Positions 1 through 6,617 of a stretch of 7,747 nucleotides of DNA are shown piece after piece; the stretch's first letter is position 1, and each line of letters begins with the position of its first letter. The DNA comes from JBPEXY01 sp052031065. Lineage in GTDB: Bacteria > Pseudomonadota > Gammaproteobacteria > Immundisolibacterales > Immundisolibacteraceae. The position numbers and the translations under genes are program-made. The notes under the pieces were generated by a model, which saw nothing but the letters and a program-made list of their open reading frames with translations, did no database searches and was not told the origin of the DNA. The stretch lies in contig JBPEXY010000221.1 in NCBI GenBank assembly GCA_052031065.1, positions 1 to 7,747 on the forward strand, in the 5' to 3' direction.

Positions 1-1575
1 GCGGATCGATTTTCTGGTCTGCTGGATGAGTTTCGGGCCATAGTTGGCAGTGAATGGGTATTCACCGATCCAACAGGAGAATTGAGCCCCTATCTTGATC
101 GTATGTCCCCTACCCCACCCGGGCTGCGTATTCCTTCTGCTGCGGTAGCACCTGCAAATGTGGAACAGATGCAGCAGATAGTGAAACTGGCCAATGCTGC
201 CAAAGCTGCGATCTGGTACTACGGCACCGGAAAGAATTTCGGCTATGGCGGGCCGGTTCCGAGATTAAACGGCCTGATCGTGCTCGATTTAAAACGGATG
301 AATCGCATCCTCGAAGTCAACGAACAGCAGGCGTATGCGGTAGTGGAACCGGGTGTCTCCTATATCCAGCTTTATCAACATCTGCAGGAGATCGGCTCTG
401 ATCTCTGGATAGATTGTGCAGCACCTGCATGGGGCGGCGTGATCGGTAACGCCATGGAGCATGGGGCCGGTTATACCCCCTATGGCGACCACTTCGTATT
501 TCAGTGCGGCATGGAGGTGATGCTGGCCGACGGCAATCTGGTCCGTACAGGTATGGGCGCCCTGCCCGGCAGTCAGGCCTCCTCGCTGTTCAAATACGGC
601 TATGGCCCCTACTTGGACGGTATGTTCAGCCAGGGTAATTTTGGCATTGTCACCAAAATGGGCATCTGGTTAATGCCTAAACCGCCCGCCCACAAGCCGT
701 TTATGATCAGTTTTGAACGTGAGTCTGATCTGCACACCATTATTGAGCGTATCCGACCTCTGAAAGTCTCCATGGTCTACCAGAATGCAGTGGTGCTGGA
801 GCACCTGAGCTACAGTGTTGGCGTGCAGGTACCCCGTTCTGATTACTGGACAGAAAAATCGCCGATGCCACTGGATGCCTGGGAACAGGCGCGTCGCGAC
901 CTTGATCTTGGCTGGTGGAATATGTGGGGTGGTCTCTATGGGTTGCCGGAAAACATCGACATGCAGTGGGAGTTAATCCGTAGCAGCTTCGCAGATATTC
1001 CCGGTGTACGGTTTTTTGAGGAAGGCGACCGCAACCCAACCGATGTCGGCTGGAACTATCGCACCCGGTTGATGCGCGGCGAGCCAAACATGACCGAATT
1101 TCACATCGTCAACTGGCGTGGCGGCGGCCATATTAACTTCACCCCGATAGCGCCGCTGTACGGTGATATCTGTGTCAAGGCTACCGACATGATCCGCGCA
1201 ATCATGAATCGCCATGGGTTCGACTACATCACTGAATATGTCGCTGCGTTTCGCGGTGTAATCAAGCTGTTAATGGTGATGTTCGATCCCCGTGATGAAG
1301 AGGATCGTCGGCGCGCCTATGAATGTTCACGCGAAATTATTACTGCGGCGGCCAGCATCGGATTTGGCGAGCTGAAAGCCCATGTGGAGTTTATGGATCT
1401 TGTCGCCGACACCTACAGCGGTCAGGACCACGGGCTCGCCCACACCCTGCAAAAAATTAAACGGGCTGTTGATCCACAGGGTATTCTGGCGCCGGGCAAA
1501 TCAGGCATCTGGCCGGCAGACTGGGAGCATCCCAGACCGGATCTGGGTGTGGAACGGACTGCTGGCGACTGGTGA
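1..1575 (+). CDS. FAD-linked oxidase of the vanillyl-alcohol oxidase / 4-cresol dehydrogenase family (5' end outside window)
   Basis: Flavoenzyme expected to oxidise a benzylic or allylic alcohol, phenol or amine in the cytoplasm or periplasm; the substrate is unknown. The frame is open from base 1, and the first 27 codons (FRAIVGSEWV and following) match the family's N-terminal region, so the true start lies left of the window and the TTG at 82 is internal. The FAD-binding (PP-loop) half includes GTGKNFGYGG (about 223-252), VVEPGVSY, GNAMEHGAGYTPYGDH and GMFSQGNFGIVTKMGIWLMP. The cap and C-terminal half ends in DPQGILAPGKSGIWP, as in vanillyl-alcohol oxidase (VAO). The His in GGGHINFTP (codon 1129-1131) aligns with the VAO histidine bound covalently to FAD. 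Compared by eye with VAO recalled from memory, Tyr108 is kept, but Asp170, His466, Tyr503 and Arg504 become Ala, Ile, Leu and Lys. The family is certain; activity on phenols is doubtful. It converges on the Rieske gene. Confidence 0.92.
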   Translation, partial: ADRFSGLLDEFRAIVGSEWVFTDPTGELSPYLDRMSPTPPGLRIPSAAVAPANVEQMQQIVKLANAAKAAIWYYGTGKNFGYGGPVPRLNGLIVLDLKRMNRILEVNEQQAYAVVEPGVSYIQLYQHLQEIGSDLWIDCAAPAWGGVIGNAMEHGAGYTPYGDHFVFQCGMEVMLADGNLVRTGMGALPGSQASSLFKYGYGPYLDGMFSQGNFGIVTKMGIWLMPKPPAHKPFMISFERESDLHTIIERIRPLKVSMVYQNAVVLEHLSYSVGVQVPRSDYWTEKSPMPLDAWEQARRDLDLGWWNMWGGLYGLPENIDMQWELIRSSFADIPGVRFFEEGDRNPTDVGWNYRTRLMRGEPNMTEFHIVNWRGGGHINFTPIAPLYGDICVKATDMIRAIMNRHGFDYITEYVAAFRGVIKLLMVMFDPRDEEDRRRAYECSREIITAAASIGFGELKAHVEFMDLVADTYSGQDHGLAHTLQKIKRAVDPQGILAPGKSGIWPADWEHPRPDLGVERTAGDW

Positions 1576-1589
1576 AACACCAGCAGTCC
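1556..1589. terminator. Stem-loop at the convergent gene ends, possible bidirectional terminator
   Basis: A perfect 10-bp inverted repeat, GGACTGCTGG (1556-1565) and CCAGCAGTCC (1580-1589), encloses a 14-base loop. It spans the last codons and TGA stop of the FAD oxidase and sits in front of the 3' end of the oppositely oriented Rieske gene. A second, mutually exclusive hairpin, CTGGTG-AAA-CACCAG (1569-1583), nests within it. No run of T follows on either strand, so it is not a textbook intrinsic terminator. Its place between convergent genes and its symmetry make a transcription-end or mRNA 3'-protection role plausible. Confidence 0.45.
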
Positions 1590-1616
1590 CTTGGCGAAAA
1601 GCGTCAAAACTGACCG

Positions 1617-2960
1617 TTAATTGCTACTCATCAGTTTTCTCCACTGTCGGTGCTGCCCCACCATCAGGGTTTCGTCCTCGGCATCGGCACCGCCGGCGAT
1701 GGGATCGATCTGCATCTCTCGTGCCGCGGTATCGGGCTGCGGCACCATGTTTTCCATACCCCTTGCATAGCCGTCGACCCACTCCCCGTCACCACCGATA
1801 AAACCGGCGTGGCAGGCATCAAAATTGACCAGATCATCTGGTGTAGCGAGGCCACTGGCATTATAAAAATCCTCATACTGGCGAATGCGTAAGGTGCGTT
1901 CGTGCTGAGATTCTCCCTTGGTACCCAGGCAGTAAATTTTGACCGCTGTTTCATCCGCACTCCGCGGTTGAATCACCCGAATCTGGGTTGAGATGTGCTC
2001 CATTAGCAGCAGGTTCGGATAGATCAATACGTTCCGCTGACGTTCCACCATCCACTTGGCGCGTCCTTCACCATATTTCTGCTTCAACTCCTCATAGCGG
2101 GAAAATATGGGCCGGTTTTCCGGCCGAGGAAAGGTGATCCACATGACCGTATGACCATTACCGAGGTCATACCAGCCACTCTCGCCGATCAGTACCTGAT
2201 CGTTAAAAGGGCGTTTCAGTGCCTCCGGATCTGCATCCCTGGCGTGGCGCTGGGCAGCCGTGGCAATCATTTTGAAATAGTTACCGTGGGTCACCAACGC
2301 GTGATAACCATCAATGCCGTTTTCCGGCTGCATCTTCCAGTTGCCGGTGTGCACATAGCGTGACGACCCGGGAATAACCTCCTGACCCTCATCAGTCTGG
2401 TCGACGATCAGATCGATGAAGTGTCTCGCTTCGGCCAGGTGGTCAACCAGCGCGGGGACATCCTCACCCAGGCTGCCAAATACAAACCCTCGATAGGACT
2501 CTACATGCGCCAGTGATCGCAACGGATGCCCATCTTCGAGAAACCGTTGAGTGTAATTGCCTTTCTGCTGGTCGCGCACATCGACACAGTTACCTGAACT
2601 ATCGAATACCCAGCCATGATAGGGGCAGGTCAGAAATTTGCTGTTGCCGCGCTCAGTACGGCAGAGCTGGGCACCGCGGTGACTACAGGCATTGATAAAG
2701 GCGTTGATACTGCCATCTTCACTGCGGGTAATCAGTACCGGTCGCCGGCCCATGACGGTAGAGTAATAGTCATTGGGGTTTGGAATCAGGCTCTCGTGGC
2801 AGAGAAATATCCAGGTCGATTCGAAGATACGTTCCATCTCCAGCTCAAAAATCCGCGGATCGGTAAAATTACGCTTATCGACGAAAAATGCCTTGTTTTC
2901 CGGTTCATCACGAATCAGGGATTCGAGCGGCGGAAGGTCAACGTCAATCGGTGTGTTCAC
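1617..2960 (-). CDS. Rieske aromatic-ring-hydroxylating dioxygenase, large (alpha) subunit, benzoate/toluate 1,2-dioxygenase-like
   Basis: Catalytic subunit that uses a [2Fe-2S] cluster and a mononuclear iron to add dioxygen to an aromatic ring; cytoplasmic. The product is 447 residues, the normal length for the BenA/XylX group. The Rieske motif is C92-x-H94 and C112-x2-H115 (ACSHRGAQLC, TCPYHGW). The catalytic domain has the bridging Asp217 and iron ligands His220 and His225 (NGIDGYHALVTH), with a third ligand probably Asp375 in ATPDDL. Stretches such as QYEDFYNASGLATPDDL and the C-terminal QHRQW closely recall BenA from memory, but the segment after the second ligand (HGNYFKM rather than HWNYAAT) differs, so the substrate may not be benzoate. 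The start is GTG, with AGGAG 7 bases upstream and an in-frame stop just beyond. No beta subunit or reductase gene is present in the window. It is last in the leftward block. Confidence 0.93.
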   Translation of the reverse strand: MNTPIDVDLPPLESLIRDEPENKAFFVDKRNFTDPRIFELEMERIFESTWIFLCHESLIPNPNDYYSTVMGRRPVLITRSEDGSINAFINACSHRGAQLCRTERGNSKFLTCPYHGWVFDSSGNCVDVRDQQKGNYTQRFLEDGHPLRSLAHVESYRGFVFGSLGEDVPALVDHLAEARHFIDLIVDQTDEGQEVIPGSSRYVHTGNWKMQPENGIDGYHALVTHGNYFKMIATAAQRHARDADPEALKRPFNDQVLIGESGWYDLGNGHTVMWITFPRPENRPIFSRYEELKQKYGEGRAKWMVERQRNVLIYPNLLLMEHISTQIRVIQPRSADETAVKIYCLGTKGESQHERTLRIRQYEDFYNASGLATPDDLVNFDACHAGFIGGDGEWVDGYARGMENMVPQPDTAAREMQIDPIAGGADAEDETLMVGQHRQWRKLMSSN

Positions 2961-2967
2961 GGCAATT

Positions 2968-2972
2968 CTCCT
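2968..2972 (-). promoter_or_regulatory. Ribosome binding site of the Rieske gene
   Basis: On the minus strand AGGAG lies 7 bases before a GTG codon (2958-2960). An in-frame TGA (2976-2978) stands immediately upstream, so translation cannot begin earlier. This fixes the unusual GTG start. Confidence 0.8.
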
Positions 2973-2977
2973 CTCTC

Positions 2978-3083
2978 ACTTCATTATCGTAAAAGTGTCT
3001 TCCCGAAGCAGTTTATTCAGTGGGCAAATACTATCATCTGGTGATTTTCAATTTAATCGCAGACTACAGTTACGGCAGGCATT
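2978..3083 (-). promoter_or_regulatory. SelO-Rieske intergenic region with candidate promoter elements
   Basis: The 123-base gap upstream of the Rieske start is long enough for its own promoter. Read on the minus strand, it holds a TTGAAA (3046-3051) and TATTTG (3025-3030) separated by 15 bases. That 15-base spacer contains the 13-base near-palindrome ATCATCTGGTGAT (plus strand, 3033-3045), whose placement would suit an operator. A separate GATAAT (2983-2988) could be a -10 box but lacks a good -35. All of these are weak matches. A promoter here is plausible but not demonstrated. Confidence 0.25.
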
Positions 3084-4703
3084 TCAGGAACTACAGGAGA
3101 GCATCGAACAACCCGGTCGGCTTCGCGCCCATTCTGGCCGACGCACAGCATAGTGCTCATTGTCAGGCTGTTCGTCATAAGGTTTTTTGATTACGCTCAG
3201 CAGCTTTTCAAACGGCTGATAATCGCCATCCTCCGCAGCATCGATCACCTGTTGGGCGAGATAGTTTCTGAGCAGGTACTTTGGATTGGTGTGGTTCATC
3301 AATGCCACTCTTTTGGCGATTAATTGAGGGTTATCCTTACCAAGACCTGCCTGTTGCGATCTTGCACGATAATCTTCAAACCACTGTGCAAGTTTGACCT
3401 GGTAGGCATCGGTCAGCTCCTCTTTTCGGTAGTAACAGTGGCTGAAAAAGGTCACCAATTCAGCACCTGAGTCTACTGGGTTGGCAAACAGGTCAACATC
3501 AGCCAGAGCACGGAAAAACAGGGTCATATCCGTCTCTACCTCCGTGAGCAGTTCCCAGAGGCGATCGAACAACAGATCATCATCACTAGACGGCTCGCTC
3601 AACCCAAGCTTGGCCGCACGCATCTGTCGGCGTAGAACCGGATAGTTCTGCTGAAACTCCTCCAGCCCCTCTTCGAGAGGCTCTGCCGCGCCGATAAGCG
3701 GATAAAGCGCCTGCGCCAGTTGGGCCAGATTCCATAACGCAACCGATGCCTGATTACCGAAGCGATACCGGCGGCCCTCGGCATCAGTGGTGTTGGGTGT
3801 CCAATCCGGGTCGTAGTTATCAATCCAGCCATAGGGACCGTAATCGATCGTCAGGCCGAGTATCGACATGTTGTCCGTATTCATAACGCCATGGACAAAT
3901 CCAACTCGCTCCCAATGGATGATCAACTCTGTGGTCCGCGCGCAAATCTCTTTGAACATTGCGCCATACGCTTCTGTGGAAGGCGCTCCCAGGTTCTGAA
4001 AGTGGTGTTTCAGAACATAATCGGCGTACTGCTTCAGTAATGGCTGGTCGCCACGACTCGCCGGCAGCTGAAAATGGCCAAAGCGAATGAAGCTGGGTGC
4101 CAGTCTGCAAACCACGGCTCCTGGTTCCGGCTTGCGATTGCCGTTGTAAAACATGTCACGGATCACCTCCTCGCCGGTGGTGACCAGTGACAGGGCGCGG
4201 GTGGTGGGCACACCGAGATGATGCATCGCTTCGCTACAGAGAAACTCCCGGATCGAAGACCGCAACACCGCAAAGCCATCGGCTCCGCGTGAGTAGGGGG
4301 TAGGCCCAGCCCCTTTAAGCTGTAACGCCCAATGCTGTCCATTGCCATTGACGACCTCAGCCAGATTGATCGCACGCCCATCGCCAAGCTGACCGGCCCA
4401 GTTACCAAACTGGTGGCCTCCGTAGTTCATCGCATAGGGTCGTGACCCCGCAATCAGTTGCTGGCCGGAAAACAGACCCGCCAGCACCTCTGGACTGGTA
4501 TCAGGATCAAGATCAATTAATTCAGCAGCCTCAACGGAAAGCCCCACCAGTTGCGGTTTTGAAAACGGCCGTGGTTTTACCCAGGAATAAGCGGCAGCAG
4601 CGACACTGCGCGGAAACGGCGGTTCTTCAACGATCGGGTCTGCCGGCAACTCCTTAACAAATCGATTATCAACAGTAAAAGTCGGTGGATTCGGCATCTG
4701 CAT
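3084..4703 (-). CDS. selO: Protein adenylyltransferase SelO (YdiU/UPF0061 family pseudokinase)
   Basis: Kinase-fold enzyme that binds ATP in a flipped orientation and transfers AMP to Ser, Thr or Tyr of target proteins (UMP transfer has also been reported for E. coli YdiU). It is linked to oxidative-stress responses. The 539 residues cover the whole family: DNRFVKELPADP near the N-terminus, the nucleotide loop GGHQFGNWAGQLGDGR (95-110), Lys130 in LQLKGAGPTPYSRGADG, the arginines in RLAPSFIRFGHF, HGVMNTDNMSILG with Asn275 to Asn278, the metal-binding Asp287 of DYGPYG, and the C-terminal SCSS. Cys537 (codon TGT) stands where animal SelO has selenocysteine. It is longer than E. coli YdiU (478 by memory), with an N-terminal part as in the longer bacterial forms. 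The upstream Shine-Dalgarno is weak; an ATG two codons later (4697) is an alternative start. The E. coli activation-loop cysteine is replaced by Pro303. Confidence 0.95.
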   Translation of the reverse strand: MQMPNPPTFTVDNRFVKELPADPIVEEPPFPRSVAAAAYSWVKPRPFSKPQLVGLSVEAAELIDLDPDTSPEVLAGLFSGQQLIAGSRPYAMNYGGHQFGNWAGQLGDGRAINLAEVVNGNGQHWALQLKGAGPTPYSRGADGFAVLRSSIREFLCSEAMHHLGVPTTRALSLVTTGEEVIRDMFYNGNRKPEPGAVVCRLAPSFIRFGHFQLPASRGDQPLLKQYADYVLKHHFQNLGAPSTEAYGAMFKEICARTTELIIHWERVGFVHGVMNTDNMSILGLTIDYGPYGWIDNYDPDWTPNTTDAEGRRYRFGNQASVALWNLAQLAQALYPLIGAAEPLEEGLEEFQQNYPVLRRQMRAAKLGLSEPSSDDDLLFDRLWELLTEVETDMTLFFRALADVDLFANPVDSGAELVTFFSHCYYRKEELTDAYQVKLAQWFEDYRARSQQAGLGKDNPQLIAKRVALMNHTNPKYLLRNYLAQQVIDAAEDGDYQPFEKLLSVIKKPYDEQPDNEHYAVRRPEWARSRPGCSMLSCSS

Positions 4704-4763
4704 ATTTCATTAGGGAAAGAGTGAAAATTCAAATTAAGGAGCGCCTGGGGTTTTTGATTCAGG

Positions 4764-5867
4764 CTAAACCATCAGCGGACCATCGTCGGGTTCTTCATGG
4801 GCAGCGAGGTGGCGGCGCCGTTCCAACGATGGATCGATACTGACAAACCGGTAACGACCGTCATCATCAAGAGTTCTGAGTATCCGGTTTCGATGCATCA
4901 ACAGATGCAGGTGCGCAATCGCCTCGCCGAGCGCCATCATGGTGTTCTGGGCATCAAGCTGGCGCTTGAACAGCACCGGCAGTATTTCAGTCGCGATGAC
5001 CGGCTCGATACAGTGCTCCTCAATCGCTAACAGCCGGTCTTCATGGTGGTCTGTCAGTTGCCGCAACCGATCCCGAACGCCGTAAAAAGGCAGGTTATGG
5101 GCGGGTAACACCAGGGTGTCCAGCGGTGTCTGCATCAGCTTGTCGATTGACTCCAGCCACAACCTGAGCGGATTCGCTTCCGGTTCGTTGGGATGCACAC
5201 CGACATTCGAAGTAATGATCGGCAAAATCTGATCGCCAGAGATCATGATCCCGAGCGATTGACAGTGCAGACAGGCGTGCTCTGGAGAGTGACCGGAACC
5301 GACGACCACTGTCCAGTCATGATCGCCAATGGTTAATACGGTGCCATCAAGCAGTCGCCTGAAACCAGGCGGCATGACGATATTCTGAAACCCGCCGCTA
5401 CGGCGACTGCTCCAGGCCTTTCGCATTGTTGCCAGTGTTTCGATTTCCATCCCAGCGCGGAAAAAGAACTCTTCGCCCTGCCAGCTACCGAACGGACCTG
5501 GCCCCGCGGCGGTAAACGCCCGCGCCTGGTAATACTCCGCCTGCGTCATCAGCAGCGGGCAGCGAAAACGCTCGGTAATCAGCCGAGCCTGACCGACGTG
5601 ATCAGGGTGCATGTGTGTGCAGATCACACCGATGACCGGCTTACCCGCCAGTTCGGAAGCGAAAATCTGCTCCCACCAGGCAGCGGTCTCATCATTGGCC
5701 CAGCCGGTGTCCACCACATACCAACCGCCTGGATCCTCGAGCAGATAGAGATTGATATGGCCGAGGGAACCGGGCATCGGCATAGTGAGCCACCGCACTC
5801 CCGGTGCCACTTCAACCGTGGTGCCTGCTACCGGGTGTTCTGCATAGGGATATTCCAGAAGGCTCAT
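4764..5867 (-). CDS. Metallo-beta-lactamase-fold hydrolase with C-terminal winged-helix-like domain
   Basis: Probable cytoplasmic dinuclear-zinc hydrolase acting on a thioester, ester or similar bond; substrate unknown. The 367-residue product opens with the family's typical strand region (VAPGVRWLTMPMPGSLGHINLYLLED) and DTGW. The metal site is complete: H85-x-H87-x-D89-H90 in THMHPDHVG, His193 in GSGHSPEH, Asp212 in SGDQ and His257 in LPAHN. The tail from about residue 280, with GEAIAHLHLLMHRNRILRTL followed by DGRYRF, resembles the winged-helix domain of LACTB2-type proteins. No signal peptide is seen, which argues against a secreted antibiotic-degrading lactamase. The start ATG has no clear Shine-Dalgarno, but the N-terminus fits homologues. 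It lies between the GST (105 bases) and selO (60 bases). A glyoxalase II-like role beside the GST is possible but unproven. Confidence 0.9.
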   Translation of the reverse strand: MSLLEYPYAEHPVAGTTVEVAPGVRWLTMPMPGSLGHINLYLLEDPGGWYVVDTGWANDETAAWWEQIFASELAGKPVIGVICTHMHPDHVGQARLITERFRCPLLMTQAEYYQARAFTAAGPGPFGSWQGEEFFFRAGMEIETLATMRKAWSSRRSGGFQNIVMPPGFRRLLDGTVLTIGDHDWTVVVGSGHSPEHACLHCQSLGIMISGDQILPIITSNVGVHPNEPEANPLRLWLESIDKLMQTPLDTLVLPAHNLPFYGVRDRLRQLTDHHEDRLLAIEEHCIEPVIATEILPVLFKRQLDAQNTMMALGEAIAHLHLLMHRNRILRTLDDDGRYRFVSIDPSLERRRHLAAHEEPDDGPLMV

Positions 5868-5972
5868 AGGCGTCTAATCACATTAAATAGCAAAATGACC
5901 GTTAATCATGTCGCGGGAATAACAGTCTGATAACGATCCACAGAGAACGACACTTCATGAATATCTGCGAGG
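5868..5972 (-). other. GST-hydrolase intergenic gap
   Basis: These 105 bases separate the GST stop from the hydrolase start. Read on the minus strand they are AT-rich close to the hydrolase start (CTATTTAATGTGATTAG), which could hold a promoter, but no -35/-10 pair with normal spacing can be made out. No stem-loop terminator is visible. An 18-codon ORF beginning at 5958 lacks a ribosome binding site and is not called. Confidence 0.4.
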
Positions 5973-6617
5973 TCAGCCGGCCATTTTTTGCATCGCCTCG
6001 GCTTCATCACTCATGGCAGCGCGAAAACTGGGACGCGCCATGATGCCAGCCACGTAACTGGCCAGTTTTGGCCATTTCGCGGAGTCTGGCTGGTGTCCTG
6101 CATACTGCAAGTTAACGAAAGGACTGACAACCCCGATATCGGCAACGGTTAGCCGGTCAGCTACCAGGAATTCACCATTGATCTCGCCTTCAAGGTAATC
6201 AAAAACCTCTGGCAATCGCGCGACGCTTTTTTCTATCGCGCTGCTGTCAGGCTCGGTTCCATGCAGTCGCGGTGCGACCACCTGCGGAAAGAAAATTCCA
6301 GCGATGAAAATGTCAAACTCGGCGCTGTCACCGTATTCCTCAAACCAGAGCGCACGAGCCAGTTGCGCCGGCTGTTCAGGCACCAGTGCCGCTCCATTTT
6401 TGGCCTCCAGATAGGCCAGAATGACGCTGGAGTCACTGATCGCAACATCACCATCGGTAAAGGCTGGAATCTTGCCCAACGGGCTCAGTTTACGAAACTC
6501 CGGATCATTACTTCCCGGCAGCGCCATTTCCGCTGTAAATGGGATGTTGCGCTCTTCGAGGTAAACCCGGACTTTACGTACGAAGGGCGATAAGGGTGCA
6601 CCGATTAAATTAATCAT
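5973..6617 (-). CDS. Glutathione S-transferase family protein
   Basis: Cytosolic GST, expected to bind glutathione and conjugate, isomerise or reduce an electrophilic organic substrate. From the ATG at 6617 the protein has 214 residues, normal for the family. The thioredoxin-like N-terminal domain has APLSPFVRKV, with Ser10 as candidate catalytic residue, the cis-proline region KIPAF (Pro51) and the glutathione-contacting Asp62-Ser63 in SDSSVI. The helical C-terminal domain contains the N-capping-box-like segment LTVADIGVVSP (about 156-166). A TTG five codons upstream also opens the frame, but the ATG is preferred because GAGGAA stands 5 bases before it and family members begin at this point. 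Its ATG overlaps the TGA of the small ORF upstream (ATGA), suggesting translational coupling. The class and substrate cannot be named from sequence alone. Confidence 0.93.
   Translation of the reverse strand: MINLIGAPLSPFVRKVRVYLEERNIPFTAEMALPGSNDPEFRKLSPLGKIPAFTDGDVAISDSSVILAYLEAKNGAALVPEQPAQLARALWFEEYGDSAEFDIFIAGIFFPQVVAPRLHGTEPDSSAIEKSVARLPEVFDYLEGEINGEFLVADRLTVADIGVVSPFVNLQYAGHQPDSAKWPKLASYVAGIMARPSFRAAMSDEAEAMQKMAG

Noticed and set aside
82..84. TTG as start of the FAD oxidase
   Set aside because: The frame is open to base 1 and the upstream codons encode recognisable family sequence (FRAIVGSEWV), so the gene begins outside the window.
1382..1801. 139-codon plus-strand frame running through the convergent junction
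   Set aside because: It overlaps the 3' ends of two well-supported genes in other frames and encodes a low-complexity Arg/Pro-rich product with no family resemblance.
2616..3044. 142-codon plus-strand frame antisense to the Rieske gene start
   Set aside because: It mirrors the strongly conserved Rieske coding sequence. No ribosome binding site or recognisable protein supports it.
3048..3086. Possible selenocysteine read-through of the selO TGA into a short Cys-containing tail
   Set aside because: The residue equivalent to animal Sec is already Cys (TGT) before the TGA, the protein ends in the standard SCSS, and no selenocysteine-insertion hairpin was made out.
4741..4766. GCCTG/CAGGC hairpin just after the hydrolase stop
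   Set aside because: Only five base pairs with a 12-base loop and no following T run; too weak to call a terminator.
1611..5906. Repeated 11-mer TGACCGTTAAT at 1611-1621 and 5896-5906, both preceded by an A run
   Set aside because: Several 11-base coincidences are expected in a window of this size, and the flanks diverge at once, so it is not evidence of a repeat element or attachment site.
5902..5958. 18-codon minus-strand ORF between GST and hydrolase
   Set aside because: No ribosome binding site, no overlap or coupling with a neighbour, and too short to support.
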